DNA of 64,000 bases from Emcibacter sp. GTDB taxonomy: Bacteria > Pseudomonadota > Alphaproteobacteria > Sphingomonadales > Emcibacteraceae. The stretch is taken from NCBI GenBank assembly GCA_021741205.1, contig JAIOYI010000002.1, positions 62,001 through 126,000 of the forward strand, given 5' to 3'. Of this stretch, positions 1-8,335 are shown piece by piece; within the stretch, counting starts at the first letter, position 1; the number at the start of each line of letters is the position of its first letter. A model generated the notes under the pieces. The model ran no database searches. It was not told where the DNA came from and saw only the letters and a list, made by a program, of their open reading frames with translations. The translations under genes and the position numbers were made by a program.

Positions 1-3
1 GAT

Positions 4-339
4 GTGATGGATATGAAATTCATGAATATTGCAGGCCAACAGGTTCCAGCCACAACACAAAATAACCAATCCAAACCCTTAACACCCTTTGAGAAAAAGG
101 CTAGGGAAACGGCGGTTAGTTTTGAAGCCATATTCCTGTCACAAATTCTAAAAAGCATGTCTATGGGACTTAAATCCGATGGCCCCTTTAGCGGCGGACA
201 TAGTGAAGAGATATTTCAGGACGTTTTAAGTGAAGAAATGGGTAAACATATTGCCAGAAATGGTGGAATTGGCTTATCCGATGCTGTTTATAAGGAAATT
301 TTAAAAACACAAGAAGTGGGATATTCAAATGTCAAATAA
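4..339 (+). CDS. flgJ: Flagellar rod-binding protein (FlgJ N-terminal type)
   Basis: A 111-residue protein made almost only of the rod-binding domain found at the N-terminus of FlgJ. The conserved stretch runs from about residue 36 (FEAIFLSQILKSM) through the FSGG and DVLSEEMGKHIA segments to a GGIGLSD motif near the C-terminus. In the family this domain caps or scaffolds rod assembly in the periplasm. The muramidase domain fused to it in gammaproteobacterial FlgJ is absent, as is usual in alphaproteobacteria. The start is uncertain: GTG at 4, ATG at 7 and ATG at 13 are all in frame, and the frame is open to the window edge. The gene overlaps the next one by 11 bases, implying translational coupling. 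The family call is sound, the exact N-terminus is not. Confidence 0.82.
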   Translation: MMDMKFMNIAGQQVPATTQNNQSKPLTPFEKKARETAVSFEAIFLSQILKSMSMGLKSDGPFSGGHSEEIFQDVLSEEMGKHIARNGGIGLSDAVYKEILKTQEVGYSNVK

Positions 340-775
340 TCAAACAATGGATCAACAAAACCTGCTTTTTCCTCTTATTGATACAATAAAAGGCTTAACC
401 CAAATTATTTCAGAAGAAATTACCCTGCTTAAATCTCGTCGACCAAAAGAATTAGAAAAACTTATGCCTGCTAAAAACCAACTTTTGGCAACTTATCACA
501 AGGAAATAGCCGAATTAAATAATCGTGGCGGTTTAGCGGCATTTGGGAATGGTAATGCCATTCGTATTCTAAAGCAGGAAAGCAAGATTTTTCAATCCGT
601 TCTCATTCAACATGAAAGGCTTCTTAAGGCTTTAAAAAAGATTTCTGAGAATATGATTAAAGCCATCGGCGACGAAGTTGTCAAAAAACAAAATCAAACC
701 AGTCGTTATGGGGCGGATGGTTCAAAAAATAAGAATAAATCCCCAACATCAATCAGTCTAAATCAGAAGATTTAA
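329..775 (+). CDS. FlgN-like flagellar export chaperone
   Basis: A 148-residue, mostly helical, charged protein. Residues 10-110 form two long helices (around EEITLLKSRR and QSVLIQHERLLKALKKI) with the spacing of the FlgN family, which chaperones the hook-filament junction proteins FlgK and FlgL. The tail is polar and lysine/asparagine rich, as expected for a disordered end. Its start lies inside the rod-binding gene (11-base overlap), so the two are one transcription unit. FlgN proteins diverge strongly, so the identification rests on length, helix pattern and position after flgJ. Another small flagellar chaperone or a FliT-like protein is possible. Confidence 0.62.
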   Translation: MSNNQTMDQQNLLFPLIDTIKGLTQIISEEITLLKSRRPKELEKLMPAKNQLLATYHKEIAELNNRGGLAAFGNGNAIRILKQESKIFQSVLIQHERLLKALKKISENMIKAIGDEVVKKQNQTSRYGADGSKNKNKSPTSISLNQKI

Positions 776-780
776 TTCAA

Positions 781-1581
781 CTATAAAGAAATTAATTTAT
801 CCGTTAATGCGGAAATTTCTTTGTCTGTATTTCTGATTTCTCTCACAAGTTCTTTACCGATTTCTGGGGAGAGTTCGAGAACAAGGCGCATGATATTCAT
901 CCAATTTAGGTTATTGCGCGATCTTGCATCTTCAATTTCATCGAGAGGATGCCGCTCACTTACTGAATTCTCCGCACCCCACTTAATCTCAATAGAAAAT
1001 TTATCAAAGCTCTTCTGATACTGTTTAAAAAGTGCGTCCCTACCTTCTTGCCAATCATTGCGTAAAAGCCCAAGAAAATGAACCCCAAGATATTTATTTT
1101 CTTTGAGAATTTGTGACCGTCTAAAGCCCTCTTCTTGGAATAAAAACTTCTTGTGCAACTTCAAAACAGCTTCATTTCCCTCTAATACTTCACAATTTAA
1201 TTTTTGAATATCTAAACTATCAAAAATAAAATTAATAATCGAATATTCAATAGCCGATCCAAGCCCTCCTCTGGCGTTTTTAGTGAGATAATATGCCCAA
1301 CTTGCCTTTTTATTCCTAAGATCAATATCGTTAACGCTCACAATCCCAATGGACTGATCCTTGTCATTTGTAACGACAAAAACAATCTGACTCTCATCTC
1401 TTTTCATGTCATGTAGCCAGCCCAAATGTTCGTTAAGGCCAATAAAATGATCCGTATACATCCATTGGCGGATATCCAAATCATTACGCATGTCACGTAT
1501 TTTTAACTGTGTCTCTGTCGAAATTTGATTTAAAGGAAGCAATTTTATTGTTCTAGTGCTCGTCTCATCCTTTATAATCAT
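781..1581 (-). CDS. pseH: PseH-like GNAT N-acetyltransferase
   Basis: A 266-residue GNAT acetyltransferase. In Pse pathways PseH acetylates the 4-amino group of UDP-4-amino-4,6-dideoxy-L-AltNAc. Residues 1-180 carry the family pattern: an N-terminal IRDMRND and WMYTDHFI segment, the acyl-CoA-binding region around NARGGLGSAIEY, and a NCEVLEGNEAVLKLHKKFLF stretch before a hydrophobic end. The last 85 or so residues (EIKWGAENSVSERHPLDEIE onward) are an extension absent from typical 180-200 residue PseH. They are acidic and helical, function unknown. It stands apart from the main Pse operon, convergent with flgJ-flgN and divergent from the flagellins. It is the only good PseH candidate here; the GNAT protein at 3766 is the alternative. 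Confidence 0.78.
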   Translation of the reverse strand: MIIKDETSTRTIKLLPLNQISTETQLKIRDMRNDLDIRQWMYTDHFIGLNEHLGWLHDMKRDESQIVFVVTNDKDQSIGIVSVNDIDLRNKKASWAYYLTKNARGGLGSAIEYSIINFIFDSLDIQKLNCEVLEGNEAVLKLHKKFLFQEEGFRRSQILKENKYLGVHFLGLLRNDWQEGRDALFKQYQKSFDKFSIEIKWGAENSVSERHPLDEIEDARSRNNLNWMNIMRLVLELSPEIGKELVREIRNTDKEISALTDKLISL

Positions 1582-1794
1582 GATAGTTTCTCCTAAAAAA
1601 TATAAGCATCATAGGTTATTTTTTTTTATCTACCAATTTTATTTGCCATCTTTGTTAAAAAGATTCCCAATTCCTTCTCCATCCAGGAAGCAACCTTTGC
1701 CCACCTTATGGTAAAAAATACCTTATTTATTATAGATATTATATATTCAATAATTTTATCTATATATTTCAATTAGTTACTAATAAACAAAAAT

Positions 1795-1810
1795 TGGCAC
1801 ACCTCTTGCA
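1795..1810 (+). promoter_or_regulatory. Sigma-54 promoter of the first flagellin
   Basis: TGGCAC, five bases, then TTGCA: a full match to the -24/-12 RpoN consensus, 72 bases before the flagellin ATG at 1882. Late flagellar genes in many alphaproteobacteria use sigma-54, so function and position agree. The rest of the 1582-1881 gap is AT-rich. The predicted leader contains a small hairpin around 1823-1844 (ATACC with GGTAT, CCC with GGG). No enhancer site for an FlbD-type activator was recognised. Confidence 0.82.
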
Positions 1811-1881
1811 TTTTAATAAATCGGTATACCTCCCTATGGGGTATGACATGTTCAGAATGCAACAAATGGAAGGAGAGAGGG

Positions 1882-2712
1882 ATGTCTTTCTCAGTAAATA
1901 CAAATGCCAGCGCCCTATCGGCCCTGCTTAATTTGAATACAACAACTCGGGATCTGGAAACAACACAGACTCATGTTAATACAGGCCTTAAAATATCATC
2001 AGCAAAAGACAATGCTGCTATTTTTTCTATTGCCCAAAAACTTCGTGCGGACCTTAGAGGATACAATGCGGTTAAACAAAGTCTTGATCGGTCGATCAGC
2101 ACCACCGACATTGCCCTTGCCGCAGCAGGAGCCATTTCTGATTTGCTCATTGAAATGAAAGAAAAATCAGTGGCCGCCGCTGATGCGGGACTTGACGCCA
2201 CAAGCCGAACAGCTTTGAATGAGGATTTCCAAGCATTACGTGACCAAATCACGATTATTGTCGCAAACTCTGAATTTAATGGCACTAATTTGATTGATGG
2301 CGGTGCCGATGCGATTGTGGCAATCACAAATCCAAATGCAACCCAAACCATTACCATAGCCCATCAGAATTTAACGCTTGGGGGTGGGATTGTTCTTGTT
2401 ACGGCCGCCCAAACCATTAATACTCAGACTTTAGCTGCGCAGGCTTTGACGGATGTGGACGCTTCTCTGGTTCTCGTAAATGCGGCCTTAACCAAACTTG
2501 GAGCAGGTGGTAAATCACTAGAATCTCAGCGGGTATTTGCCGATAAAATTTCTGATACGATTGAGGTCGGGATTGGAAATCTTGTCGATGCCAATATGGC
2601 GAAAGAAAGTGCCAACTTGCAGTCCCTGCAGGTTAAACAACAGCTTGGTATTCAGGCTCTTTCCATCGCCAATAAAGCACCACAGTCTATCCTTAGTCTG
2701 TTTGGTAATTAA
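1882..2712 (+). CDS. Flagellin, first tandem copy
   Basis: A 276-residue short flagellin of the alphaproteobacterial type. The D0/D1 N-terminus (SFSVNTNASALSALLNLN, then TGLKISSAKDNAA near residue 45) and C-terminus (LGIQALSIANKAPQSILSLF) are complete, with a short variable centre from about residue 140 to 200. The frame opens 13 codons earlier at 1843, but ATG 1882 is preceded by a clear ribosome site (AGGAGAG, 1871-1877) and gives the normal flagellin N-terminus. A sigma-54 promoter lies upstream. It is about four-fifths identical to the next flagellin, so the pair arose by tandem duplication. It is probably a Pse-glycosylated filament subunit, given the surrounding genes. Confidence 0.95.
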   Translation: MSFSVNTNASALSALLNLNTTTRDLETTQTHVNTGLKISSAKDNAAIFSIAQKLRADLRGYNAVKQSLDRSISTTDIALAAAGAISDLLIEMKEKSVAAADAGLDATSRTALNEDFQALRDQITIIVANSEFNGTNLIDGGADAIVAITNPNATQTITIAHQNLTLGGGIVLVTAAQTINTQTLAAQALTDVDASLVLVNAALTKLGAGGKSLESQRVFADKISDTIEVGIGNLVDANMAKESANLQSLQVKQQLGIQALSIANKAPQSILSLFGN

Positions 2713-2755
2713 ATATGATATTATTAGTGCATTCTGAATGAACGTCTACAAATCT

Positions 2756-2789
2756 GGAGAGATATGTCTTTTGATAAGACATATCCTCC
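2756..2789 (+). promoter_or_regulatory. Strong RNA hairpin between the two flagellin genes
   Basis: GATATGTCTT (2761-2770), a 5-base loop, then AAGACATATC (2776-2785) pair perfectly. The stem is extended by GGAG (2756-2759) with CTCC (2786-2789) across one bulged A. No T-run follows, so it is not a classical terminator. It lies 44 bases after the first flagellin stop and 81 bases before the second start, where it could protect the upstream flagellin mRNA 3' end or reduce read-through. Confidence 0.6.
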
Positions 2790-2869
2790 TGATGACGCCT
2801 TTCAGCAGTACGACCTTAAAATTTCTAAAAATTTTTGAATAATACAATACATTAAGATAGGATAATGAA

Positions 2870-3697
2870 ATGGCTTTTTCCGTTAACAGCAATGCGATTG
2901 CGCTCTCTGCCTTGTTTAATCTTAACGGAACAACCCGTGAATTAGAAACAACCCAGACCGCAATTAATACAGGCCTGAAAGTTTCATCGGCAAAGGACAA
3001 TGCGGCCATCTTCTCTATTGCTCAAAAACTCCGTGCGGACCTAAGAGGTTATAGTGCGGTTAAACAGAGCCTTGACCGTTCCATAAGCACGACCGATGTT
3101 GCCCTTGCGGCGGCGGGGGCTATTTCAGATTTACTCATTGAAATGAAAGAAAAAGTTGTTGCGGCCGCTGATGCGGGGCTTGATACAACAAGTCGGACAG
3201 CCTTAAATGAAGATTTTCAGGCTCTGCGTGATCAAATTACAATTATTGTAGCGAACTCTGAATTCAACGGCACCAACCTCATTGATGGTGGTACCGATGC
3301 AATTGTGGCCATAACGAACCCTACGGCCACCCAAACCATTACCATAGCCCATCAAGACCTGACCCTTGGCGGCGGTAATGTTTTGATTACAGCAGCACAG
3401 ACAATATCTACAGAAACATTGGCCGTTTCCGCACTGACGGACGTGGATAACTCACTTGCCCTTGTGAATAAGGTATTAACCAAACTTGGCGCTGGCGGTA
3501 AATCACTTGAGTCACAGCGTGTATTTGCTGATAAAATTTCTGATACTATTGAAATTGGTATTGGTAATCTGGTGGATGCCAATATGGCGAAAGAAAGTGC
3601 CAACTTACAAGCCTTGCAGGTTAAACAGCAACTTGGCATACAGGCGCTCTCCATTGCAAATCAGGCGCCACAGTCTATTTTAAAGATATTCGGTTAA
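2870..3697 (+). CDS. Flagellin, second tandem copy
   Basis: A 275-residue flagellin closely matching the preceding gene through both ends (TGLKVSSAKDNAA; LGIQALSIANQAPQSILKIF) and diverging mainly in the short centre at residues 140-200. ATG 2870 follows AGGATA at spacing 3-4 and gives the same N-terminus as its paralogue. No sigma-54 consensus was found in the 157 bases before it, so it may be read from the upstream promoter past the 2756-2789 hairpin, or from a promoter I did not recognise. Multiple flagellins with distinct positions in the filament are common in this class. Confidence 0.95.
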   Translation: MAFSVNSNAIALSALFNLNGTTRELETTQTAINTGLKVSSAKDNAAIFSIAQKLRADLRGYSAVKQSLDRSISTTDVALAAAGAISDLLIEMKEKVVAAADAGLDTTSRTALNEDFQALRDQITIIVANSEFNGTNLIDGGTDAIVAITNPTATQTITIAHQDLTLGGGNVLITAAQTISTETLAVSALTDVDNSLALVNKVLTKLGAGGKSLESQRVFADKISDTIEIGIGNLVDANMAKESANLQALQVKQQLGIQALSIANQAPQSILKIFG

Positions 3698-3765
3698 TAA
3701 AATAGCTTTGACATTCTCCACATTTTGCTTTTTTATGCTGTTATACCTTGTCGACTGAGGATATT

Positions 3766-4458
3766 TTGACCATCATGACAGCCCATAACCCACAAGAGGA
3801 TGACATTTTTCTGGAAGGCGAGATTGTAGCACTTCGCCAGCCTGATATTGAAAAGGATGTCATGAAAGGCCATTGGCATAGCTGGTTTAATGATCCCGTT
3901 ACCACTCAATATCTGGTTCATGGTGTCTTTCCCGTCAATCGTGAGCAACAAGCCGAAATCGTTGCCCGTGAAATAGCCGATCCCACCTCTTTGCTATTGG
4001 TGGTTATCGACAAAAAAACATCCAAACATATTGGGGTTGTCTGTCTGAAATTCATCAACCACATTTATAGATCATCCTATTTAAGCATTGTCTTTGGCGA
4101 CAGAAGTATTAAAGGCGCCGCTCTTGAGGCCGTTGCGCTTCTGACCAAACATGGCTTTGACCGATTAAACCTTCAACGCATTTCAGGGGGACAGCATGCC
4201 GCACTTTGGCAATGGATGAATAGTTTGGAACTGATTGGATATCAACTGGACGGTTATAATCAGGATTATGCCATCCGCAACGGTGAAAAATATGATGTTG
4301 CCACCTATTCCATCACATCAACAAGATTTTATACGATACAAAAGGAACGGGGCGGCAATATATGCACGGCATCTTTGAGCAAGCTGCTTGAGCAGAAATC
4401 ACAAGAAAATAAAACCGAAATGATGAAGCAGTTTTTCACTAACCTTTACGGCTCTTGA
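3766..4458 (+). CDS. GNAT-family acetyltransferase of the glycosylation island
   Basis: A protein of about 230 residues with a GNAT fold. It starts with an LEGEIVALRQPDIE strand-helix segment, has a NDPVTTQYL motif typical of sugar N-acetyltransferases near residue 45, and an LLVVIDKKTSKHIGVVCL beta pair at 90-105. Among several starts, TTG 3766 has a ribosome site (GAGG, 3757-3760) at good spacing; TTG 3748 and ATG 3775 are alternatives. It follows the flagellins in the same direction and its end overlaps the convergent Pse operon by 20 bases. It probably acylates an amino sugar of the flagellar glycan. The canonical acyl-CoA loop is weak, so the substrate is not predictable. Confidence 0.65.
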   Translation: MTIMTAHNPQEDDIFLEGEIVALRQPDIEKDVMKGHWHSWFNDPVTTQYLVHGVFPVNREQQAEIVAREIADPTSLLLVVIDKKTSKHIGVVCLKFINHIYRSSYLSIVFGDRSIKGAALEAVALLTKHGFDRLNLQRISGGQHAALWQWMNSLELIGYQLDGYNQDYAIRNGEKYDVATYSITSTRFYTIQKERGGNICTASLSKLLEQKSQENKTEMMKQFFTNLYGS

Positions 4459-5410
4459 TCAGGGGTTCAAGCGCCGTAACCTCCACGCCCAATATTTTTG
4501 CCTCCTCCAACAAAGCAGAACTCAAACCCGCAACCCTATTTGATGCGGATATAGCATCGAGGGATGATCCCTCATCGCTTATGATAATGGTAAGATTTTT
4601 TGTGGATTTTTCGGGATATTTATCATACTTTCCAAGACTATCCTTTGGATGTGGCCTTATTATGAGGCGATATGGCCCAGATTTTTCTGCTAGACAATTT
4701 TTTTCTAAGCGATCAATCAAATAATCCAACGCCTGAAACTCTGTAATGTCAAATTCCACCCCAAGCGCCTGCATTTCCTGAATATAAACGGAGGCATAAA
4801 GAATAATAAATTCAGAAGGACGCGCCCCCCAAGCCATTAACATTTTTTTCTTAAGTGCACTCTTTGGCTTTCTTTTGATGAAATCATGATATAAATCACC
4901 AGAGATCATAATATTATGATTTTTAAACCCTAATTTTTCCAAACTCGACACATCATTCCTGTCCAATACTGAAATAAAGTTGGGGAATATGGCGCATCCC
5001 TTATTATCTTGAAATCTCAGGTTAAAATTAACACTTGAATCTAAAAAAGCCGTTGTTTTAATATTGATTTGTCTTGCAATCTGCCAGACCATCTGTTCTG
5101 TTCTATCGTCGATATGACCCGTTCCCGTTACAATGTGATCTGGTGTATATGACATTATCTGTTGTGCCACAGCATCGGGCGACATACCCACAGGCCATGG
5201 CAAAACATCTATCCCATTTTGCTGCCACGTTACTCTGGCAAAATCTTTGGCAAGGATGATGATTTCAGGATGTCCTGCAAGCCCAAAATGATCAAACAAC
5301 ATCTGCTGTTTTGTATTACTTTCCTTTTCCAGTAAAATACTACGAAGTGCCACCAACTGATTGGTGCCACCTGGGTCACGGCTTATGAATAATATTTTAC
5401 CCCTTATCAT
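4439..5410 (-). CDS. Putative GT-B-type glycosyltransferase-like protein
   Basis: A 323-residue protein, last of the 12-gene Pse operon. The N-terminus (ILFISRDPGGTNQLVAL) and the middle (FILYASVYIQEMQALG, then LIIRPHPKDS at about 245) resemble the second half of GT-B glycosyltransferases and polysaccharide glycerophosphotransferases, where a Rossmann domain binds a nucleotide-linked donor. The late segment DAISASNRVAGLSSALLEEA fits a donor-binding helix. There is no signal peptide or membrane helix, so it is cytoplasmic. It overlaps the upstream oxidoreductase gene by 14 bases. A role in assembling or transferring the flagellar sugar is inferred from fold and context only. Confidence 0.5.
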   Translation of the reverse strand: MIRGKILFISRDPGGTNQLVALRSILLEKESNTKQQMLFDHFGLAGHPEIIILAKDFARVTWQQNGIDVLPWPVGMSPDAVAQQIMSYTPDHIVTGTGHIDDRTEQMVWQIARQINIKTTAFLDSSVNFNLRFQDNKGCAIFPNFISVLDRNDVSSLEKLGFKNHNIMISGDLYHDFIKRKPKSALKKKMLMAWGARPSEFIILYASVYIQEMQALGVEFDITEFQALDYLIDRLEKNCLAEKSGPYRLIIRPHPKDSLGKYDKYPEKSTKNLTIIISDEGSSLDAISASNRVAGLSSALLEEAKILGVEVTALEPLIKSRKG

Positions 5411-6347
5411 TGGTCAACCGTCTAATATCCTCACATATTTTCAAGGCAGAAACCGCATTTTCCGCCGTTGAAAATAATGCCGTCCCCAACACCAAATGAT
5501 CATAAATATTAGACACCACATTTAACATGCCTTGATCCAAGTCGGTGTTGATATTTTTCACAGAACCATCCTGAAATCTAATGGTGATGGTGTGGCTAAA
5601 ATCCATTAACAAGATTTCAGCCCGCTCAAAGGTGAGACATAGGTTAAAAACCATGCCCTTTCTCACATCGCAGCCAATTAAATCTATGACCTTCCCCTCA
5701 ATAGTTTCAAGCTTTGCCCCTATGGTTGGGTCATCAGGCCAAAAATCATATATAATATTTTCAGCCTTCTTTACCCATAAATTTCCAACCATCATATGCA
5801 GAAGATCCGTCATATGAGAACCGTTATTATACAGTCCCTTATTATATTTTGCTTCGCCCGAAAGAAATTTTCCGTAGTGGCCGTCTTGAATATCTTGCGC
5901 CAACTGTCTTATTTTAGGATCAAAACGGCGTAAATAATTCACCGCCATATTGTCTTTATAATGATGTGCCATTTCAAGGGCACTTTGCATATTATCGGTA
6001 ATGGGTTTTTCACAAAAAACGATTTTCGCATCATATTTTTGTAAGGCACGCAGATAATATTCATGGCTTGATGTGGATGTGCAAATAGAAACAATATCAA
6101 AATTCTGATCATTCAAGGCATCGGCTAAAGTGTCATAAGTCCTATCCACCTGCCAAGTTTTTGCGAATTTTTGGGCAATCATTGGATCAAGATCAACACA
6201 GCCCGCAAGATGAAAGCCTTCATGCCGCTCGAAGGCCTTGGCATGTGTTAAGATATTTTTGCCCTTAATATCCTGCTCGTCATAGCCCCCTGCAATCGCC
6301 CCGCACCCAATAATCAAAACAGAAAATTCAGGTCTTAGGCTTGTCAT
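5397..6347 (-). CDS. Gfo/Idh/MocA-family sugar oxidoreductase
   Basis: A 316-residue NAD(P)-dependent dehydrogenase. A Rossmann fold opens the protein (SVLIIGCGAIAGGYDEQD). The family motif FCEKPI near residue 118 contains the expected catalytic-region lysine, followed by the C-terminal alpha/beta domain with NYLRRFDPKIRQLA. Such enzymes oxidise or epimerise nucleotide sugars or inositols. It lies four bases after the SpsF-type gene and overlaps the next gene by 14, so it is part of the Pse operon. It is probably used to make a variant of the main sugar; the substrate cannot be deduced. Confidence 0.82.
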   Translation of the reverse strand: MTSLRPEFSVLIIGCGAIAGGYDEQDIKGKNILTHAKAFERHEGFHLAGCVDLDPMIAQKFAKTWQVDRTYDTLADALNDQNFDIVSICTSTSSHEYYLRALQKYDAKIVFCEKPITDNMQSALEMAHHYKDNMAVNYLRRFDPKIRQLAQDIQDGHYGKFLSGEAKYNKGLYNNGSHMTDLLHMMVGNLWVKKAENIIYDFWPDDPTIGAKLETIEGKVIDLIGCDVRKGMVFNLCLTFERAEILLMDFSHTITIRFQDGSVKNINTDLDQGMLNVVSNIYDHLVLGTALFSTAENAVSALKICEDIRRLTNDKG

Positions 6348-6351
6348 ATCA

Positions 6352-7113
6352 TCATACCTTTACCCGACCAATTTTCTGATTAATTTGGCGAATTTTGGGA
6401 TGGGCAGACAAATAACTCACCACATTCTCAATGGTAAAATACGCATCTTTCGGACTCAACGCCTCAATCACCGCTGTAATCACCTTAAAATCTTCAAGCG
6501 TATCAAGGGTGACGGACATATTAGGACCCTGTTGGTCTTTTGGCGGACTTAAATATTTAACCTCATAGCGTTCGGGTGTTTTATAAAAATATCGGCTGAC
6601 ATGTTCATGGTCAAGGGGATCATCTGTCCGACAATAGGCATCTTTCAAGGCCTCTGTTCGAAAGACCTGTACGCCATATCCTAAAGGATGGCTCACCCCT
6701 TTTTCAAAGTCATCAATTTGCAAGTTGGAGAGATAATCCACCCCACTTAGGAAATATTGTTCCACCGCATCATCAATTAAGGCGGGGTCCATAAGGGGGC
6801 AATCCCCCGTCAGTTCCACAATGATATCTGCCTTATGGATTTCCGCCGCCTCAAGTACACGGGACATGACATTATCTTCACTGCCGCGGTAAAATTTTAC
6901 CTCAAGTTTTCTGGCCTCCTCTATGATCACATCATCCGTATGATTTATGGTCGTCGCAATCACAATATCATCTATTAATCTTGCCCTTTTCACCCGTTCA
7001 ACCATATGTTCCAGCATAGTTTTCCCAAGGCATTTCATCAAAACCTTACCTGGAAGGCGGCTTGAGGTCATGCGTGCCTCAATGGTGGCTATAATTCTTG
7101 GCTTATCCGTCAC
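6352..7113 (-). CDS. SpsF-type cytidylyltransferase, first copy
   Basis: A 253-residue nucleotidyltransferase of the SpsF group (COG1861). The nucleotide-binding N-terminus reads IEARMTSSRLPGKVL, followed by DDIVIATTIN, and the metal/sugar segment VELTGDCPLMDP lies near residue 100. Related proteins sit in spore-coat and legionaminic/pseudaminic acid clusters, where a CMP-sugar synthetase is required. No canonical PseF is present in the window, so this gene or its paralogue at 16,937 is the best candidate for CMP activation of pseudaminic acid. It overlaps pseC by 11 bases. Confidence 0.75.
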   Translation of the reverse strand: MTDKPRIIATIEARMTSSRLPGKVLMKCLGKTMLEHMVERVKRARLIDDIVIATTINHTDDVIIEEARKLEVKFYRGSEDNVMSRVLEAAEIHKADIIVELTGDCPLMDPALIDDAVEQYFLSGVDYLSNLQIDDFEKGVSHPLGYGVQVFRTEALKDAYCRTDDPLDHEHVSRYFYKTPERYEVKYLSPPKDQQGPNMSVTLDTLEDFKVITAVIEALSPKDAYFTIENVVSYLSAHPKIRQINQKIGRVKV

Positions 7114-8335
7114 CTTCTCCCCTATCTTTCACAATTTTTGAAATCTGATCCACCACATAAACCACGTCATCCTCCGTCATGGAAACATGCAGGGGTAGAG
7201 ATAAGGTTTCGGCGTAATATTTTTCTGCCCCTGCCCGTTTTATGGAACCATACTTTACCTCATAAAAAGGATGGGCATAGATCGGTATATAATGTACTTG
7301 CGTGCCCACATTTTTTGCCGAAAGTTTTGAAACAAAGTCAACGCGGTCAATTCCAAGTTTTTTAAAATCAATCAGAACAGCATAAAGATGGCGCACAGCA
7401 GAGCATTCCGTCCCAGATTTAGGAGGGGTAATATGAGCCGATAATCCTGTGAGCAAACTGTTATATTGCGTCACCAATTTTTGACGTTTTGCGATAAATT
7501 TAGGCAATTTCTCAAGCTGGCTCACCCCAAGGGCGCAGTGGATATCGCTTTGCCGATAATTATAGCCCAAAATCTGCATTTCATAATACCAAGGTTGCGG
7601 TTTAGCCACGTCACAATTCAAAATGAACCGATCAGCCTCCCTCTCGATACCGTGGTTGCGCAACAGACATAGCTTGTCATATAATGCCTTATCATTGGTT
7701 GTGACCGCTCCCCCCTCACCCATGGCAATGGTTTTTACGGGATGAAAGGAAAATACCTCCATATCCGCGAAATGACAGTCACCCACATTTCTTAATATGC
7801 CATTTTTATCGTGAAAGCTTGTTCCGAGCGCATGACAGCTATCAATAATCATTTTCCAGCCATAACGTTTGGCAATATCATGAATTTCGACAATTTCCGC
7901 AATCTCCCCCGTCAGGTTGACAGCTGTTATCACCTTCACTTTGTCCAAAATATCTTGGGATAGATCCTTAATCAAATCCAAGACATCTTTGGCGCGCATG
8001 AGACCAGATGCGGGATCAACATCAGTGAATAAAATATCCGCCCCACAATAGGCAGCGCCATTGGCCGTGGCAACAAAGCTGATGGAGGGTACGATAACAT
8101 AGTCACCTGCCCCAACCCCCAAAGCCATATAGGCCATGTGAAGAGCCGCCGTTCCACTGGAGCAGGAAACCACATAATCAGACTTAACAACATCCTGCAA
8201 CTTATGTTCAAATTTTTGAACCATAGGTCCCGTGGTGAGCCAATCCCCTCGCAAGACGTTTGTTACGGCCTCAATATCATCCTCATCCAGATATTGCCGA
8301 CCATAAGGCAGAAATTTTTCACCGCACCCCGTCAT
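7103..8335 (-). CDS. pseC: PseC, UDP-4-amino-sugar aminotransferase
   Basis: A 410-residue PLP-dependent DegT/DnrJ/EryC1 aminotransferase. It converts the 4-keto product of PseB to the 4-amino sugar using glutamate. Seen: substrate-binding YGRQYLDEDDI at the start, SSGTAALHMAY for PLP phosphate, IIDSCHALG with the PLP-ring aspartate, and FSFHPVKTIAMGEGG with the Schiff-base lysine near residue 190. The frame opens at 8377, but ATG 8335 overlaps the pseB stop as ATGA and gives the normal N-terminus, so I start it there. Adjacent pseB confirms the assignment. Confidence 0.92.
   Translation of the reverse strand: MTGCGEKFLPYGRQYLDEDDIEAVTNVLRGDWLTTGPMVQKFEHKLQDVVKSDYVVSCSSGTAALHMAYMALGVGAGDYVIVPSISFVATANGAAYCGADILFTDVDPASGLMRAKDVLDLIKDLSQDILDKVKVITAVNLTGEIAEIVEIHDIAKRYGWKMIIDSCHALGTSFHDKNGILRNVGDCHFADMEVFSFHPVKTIAMGEGGAVTTNDKALYDKLCLLRNHGIEREADRFILNCDVAKPQPWYYEMQILGYNYRQSDIHCALGVSQLEKLPKFIAKRQKLVTQYNSLLTGLSAHITPPKSGTECSAVRHLYAVLIDFKKLGIDRVDFVSKLSAKNVGTQVHYIPIYAHPFYEVKYGSIKRAGAEKYYAETLSLPLHVSMTEDDVVYVVDQISKIVKDRGEGDG

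Noticed and set aside
1843-1881. Upstream extension of the first flagellin (13 codons from ATG 1843)
   Set aside because: ATG 1882 has AGGAGAG directly upstream and yields the normal flagellin N-terminus; the extension has no homology to flagellin.
2746-3009. Minus-strand 87-codon frame across the second flagellin start
   Set aside because: Antisense to conserved flagellin codons with no ribosome site.
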